From: Glacieibacterium frigidum
Lineage (GTDB): Bacteria > Pseudomonadota > Alphaproteobacteria > Sphingomonadales > Sphingomonadaceae
Assembly: GCF_007097155.1 (NCBI RefSeq)
Contig: NZ_VJWA01000001.1
Location: 434,001-498,000 of the forward strand
Length of the DNA: 64,000 bases
Reading direction: 5' to 3'
The notes beneath the pieces are model-generated. The model saw only the letters and a program-made list of their open reading frames with translations. It ran no database searches and was not told the origin of the DNA. Made by a program: the position numbers and the translations under genes. Shown piece after piece: positions 63,099 to 64,000 of the stretch. The first letter of the stretch is position 1, and every line of letters begins with the position of its first letter.

Positions 63099-64000
63099 CT
63101 AATGTCCGACGACGACGGGCTCGACTCCGCTCGCCGCCAGCTCGCCGTTGAGCGCCGTCATCAGCCGCTCGAGTGACGCTTCGCTGACTGCCTCGGCGCG
63201 CGCCACCAGCACGTCCTGCGTGTTCGACGCGCGCAGCAGCCACCAGCCGTCGGGCGTGTTGACCCGCGCCCCGTCGGTACGGTCAACCTTGGCGCCGCTC
63301 GCCTCGAGGCGCGCCAGCACCTCCTCGACGACGACGAACTTGCGGTCTTCCGACGACTGGAAGCGCATCTCGGGCGTGTTGATCATTACCGGCATCGAGT
63401 CCTTGAGTGCGGTCAGCGACCCGCCCATCTCGCTGACTGCGCCGATCAGGCGGACGGCGGCGTAGATGCCGTCGTCGAAGCCGTACCAGTCGTGCTGGAA
63501 GAAGACATGGCCCGACATCTCGCCCGCCAGCGGACTGCCGACCTCCTTCATCTTGGCCTTGATCAGCGAGTGACCGGTCTTCCACATCAGCGGCGTGCCG
63601 CCGAGTTCGGCGATGCGGTCGAACAGCATCTGGCTCGCCTTGACGTCGCCGATGATGACCGCTCCCGGCAGCGCCTTGAGCACGGGTGCCGCGAGGATCG
63701 AGAGCAGCTGGTCGCCCCAGATCACGCGGCCCTGGCCGTCGACCGCGCCGATGCGGTCGCCGTCGCCGTCGAAGGCGACGCCGAAGTCGCAGCCCTTCTC
63801 AGCAACGACGCGCTTCAGGTCGACGAGGTTCGCCTCGTCGGTCGGGTCGGGGTGGTGGTTGGGGAAAGTGCCGTCGACGTCGGTGAACAGCAGGTGATGC
63901 TCGCCCGGCAGATGCTTGACGAGCTTCTCGACCACTGGCCCGGCGACGCCGTTGCCGCAATCCCAGGCGATCTTGTAGGCGGGCGGCGCAAAGCCCTGCA
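63099..64000 (-). CDS. Phosphoglucomutase/phosphomannomutase, C-terminal part (5' end outside window)
   Basis: The minus-strand frame is open to the window edge, so about 300 C-terminal residues are seen; the GTG at 63935 is internal. They cover the later domains of a phosphohexomutase: [15 protein letters not shown], the metal site [15 protein letters not shown], and EMSGHVFF with the sugar-binding motif. The C-terminal domain has [14 protein letters not shown] (phosphate binding). It is of the PgmG/AlgC type used for Glc-1-P and Man-1-P in exopolysaccharide and LPS synthesis. The catalytic Ser lies outside the window. Confidence 0.93.
   Translation of the reverse strand, partial: QGFAPPAYKIAWDCGNGVAGPVVEKLVKHLPGEHHLLFTDVDGTFPNHHPDPTDEANLVDLKRVVAEKGCDFGVAFDGDGDRIGAVDGQGRVIWGDQLLSILAAPVLKALPGAVIIGDVKASQMLFDRIAELGGTPLMWKTGHSLIKAKMKEVGSPLAGEMSGHVFFQHDWYGFDDGIYAAVRLIGAVSEMGGSLTALKDSMPVMINTPEMRFQSSEDRKFVVVEEVLARLEASGAKVDRTDGARVNTPDGWWLLRASNTQDVLVARAEAVSEASLERLMTALNGELAASGVEPVVVGH

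Noticed and set aside
63006-63243. Longer phasin reading frame extending upstream of 63006
   Set aside because: The extension runs through the promoter and PhaR-type boxes and is opposite the phosphohexomutase end. The SD favours ATG at 63006.

Overview
This is a 64-kb piece of a high-GC (about two-thirds G+C by eye) alphaproteobacterial chromosome, almost certainly from Sphingomonadales. The evidence is the mix of genes: a GapR-type DUF2312 protein, a DUF1476 (ATP synthase zeta)-BolA-monothiol glutaredoxin operon, PEPxxWA-CTERM proteins, a UrcA-family exported protein, a DUF3572 protein, DUF6152/DUF6644 proteins, a DUF4893 protein, a phasin, and a Sphingomonas-type phosphohexomutase. No tRNA, rRNA, CRISPR array, intact insertion sequence or prophage was found. 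Most of the window is ordinary housekeeping sequence with short intergenic gaps and many 4-bp ATGA/GTGA overlaps.

Layout. 1-6.3 kb: the 3' end of an amidohydrolase gene, then bamD-recN-GNAT-ligA and a 47-codon microgene. 6.3-13.4 kb: prmA and an SDR gene (minus), an exported amidohydrolase, a GNAT, a DUF2855 protein, a D-cysteine desulfhydrase/racemase pair and a UrcA protein. 13.3-16.7 kb: a LytS/LytT-type two-component pair and pyruvate kinase (minus). 16.8-20 kb: DUF1244, GapR, a GST, the iron-sulfur and FAD subunits of a molybdenum hydroxylase without its catalytic subunit, then a low-GC two-gene cassette. 20-30.7 kb (minus): a DUF482 protein, RidA, HAD, DUF3572, rpmG, rnr, DUF3597, two tandem PEP-CTERM paralogues, topA and a small membrane protein. 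30.7-38.2 kb: RNase E with a structured leader, then amiC, a diacylglycerol-kinase-like gene, a phosphoesterase and an acetolactate-synthase-type enzyme. 38.2-47.5 kb: an SOS-controlled Y-family polymerase, a queuosine-precursor transporter coupled to a degenerate metzincin-like membrane protein, purS/purQ/purC interrupted by an opposite-strand cluster, the zeta-bolA-grx operon and hemF. 47.6-57.5 kb: the cytochrome bc1 operon, cysQ-like, tldE, ubiA, rsmE, gmk, clpS and pirin. 57.5-64 kb: a tolC-macA-macB efflux operon, a phasin and the 3' part of a phosphohexomutase gene.

The most informative signals are regulatory. The tandem PEP-CTERM genes each have a -24/-12 sigma-54 promoter, a shared upstream dyad one helical turn apart in spacing, and near-identical terminators. 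A 15-bp word matching the PhaR consensus occurs in the phasin promoter and upstream of the 47-codon microgene 57 kb away. The palindrome TGTCCGGACA occurs six times, always inside genes, far more often than composition predicts. A GAAC-N7-GAAC LexA box precedes the Y-family polymerase. An inverted repeat supplies the likely ubiA start codon. All functional names come from sequence reading and family knowledge; no database search was run.
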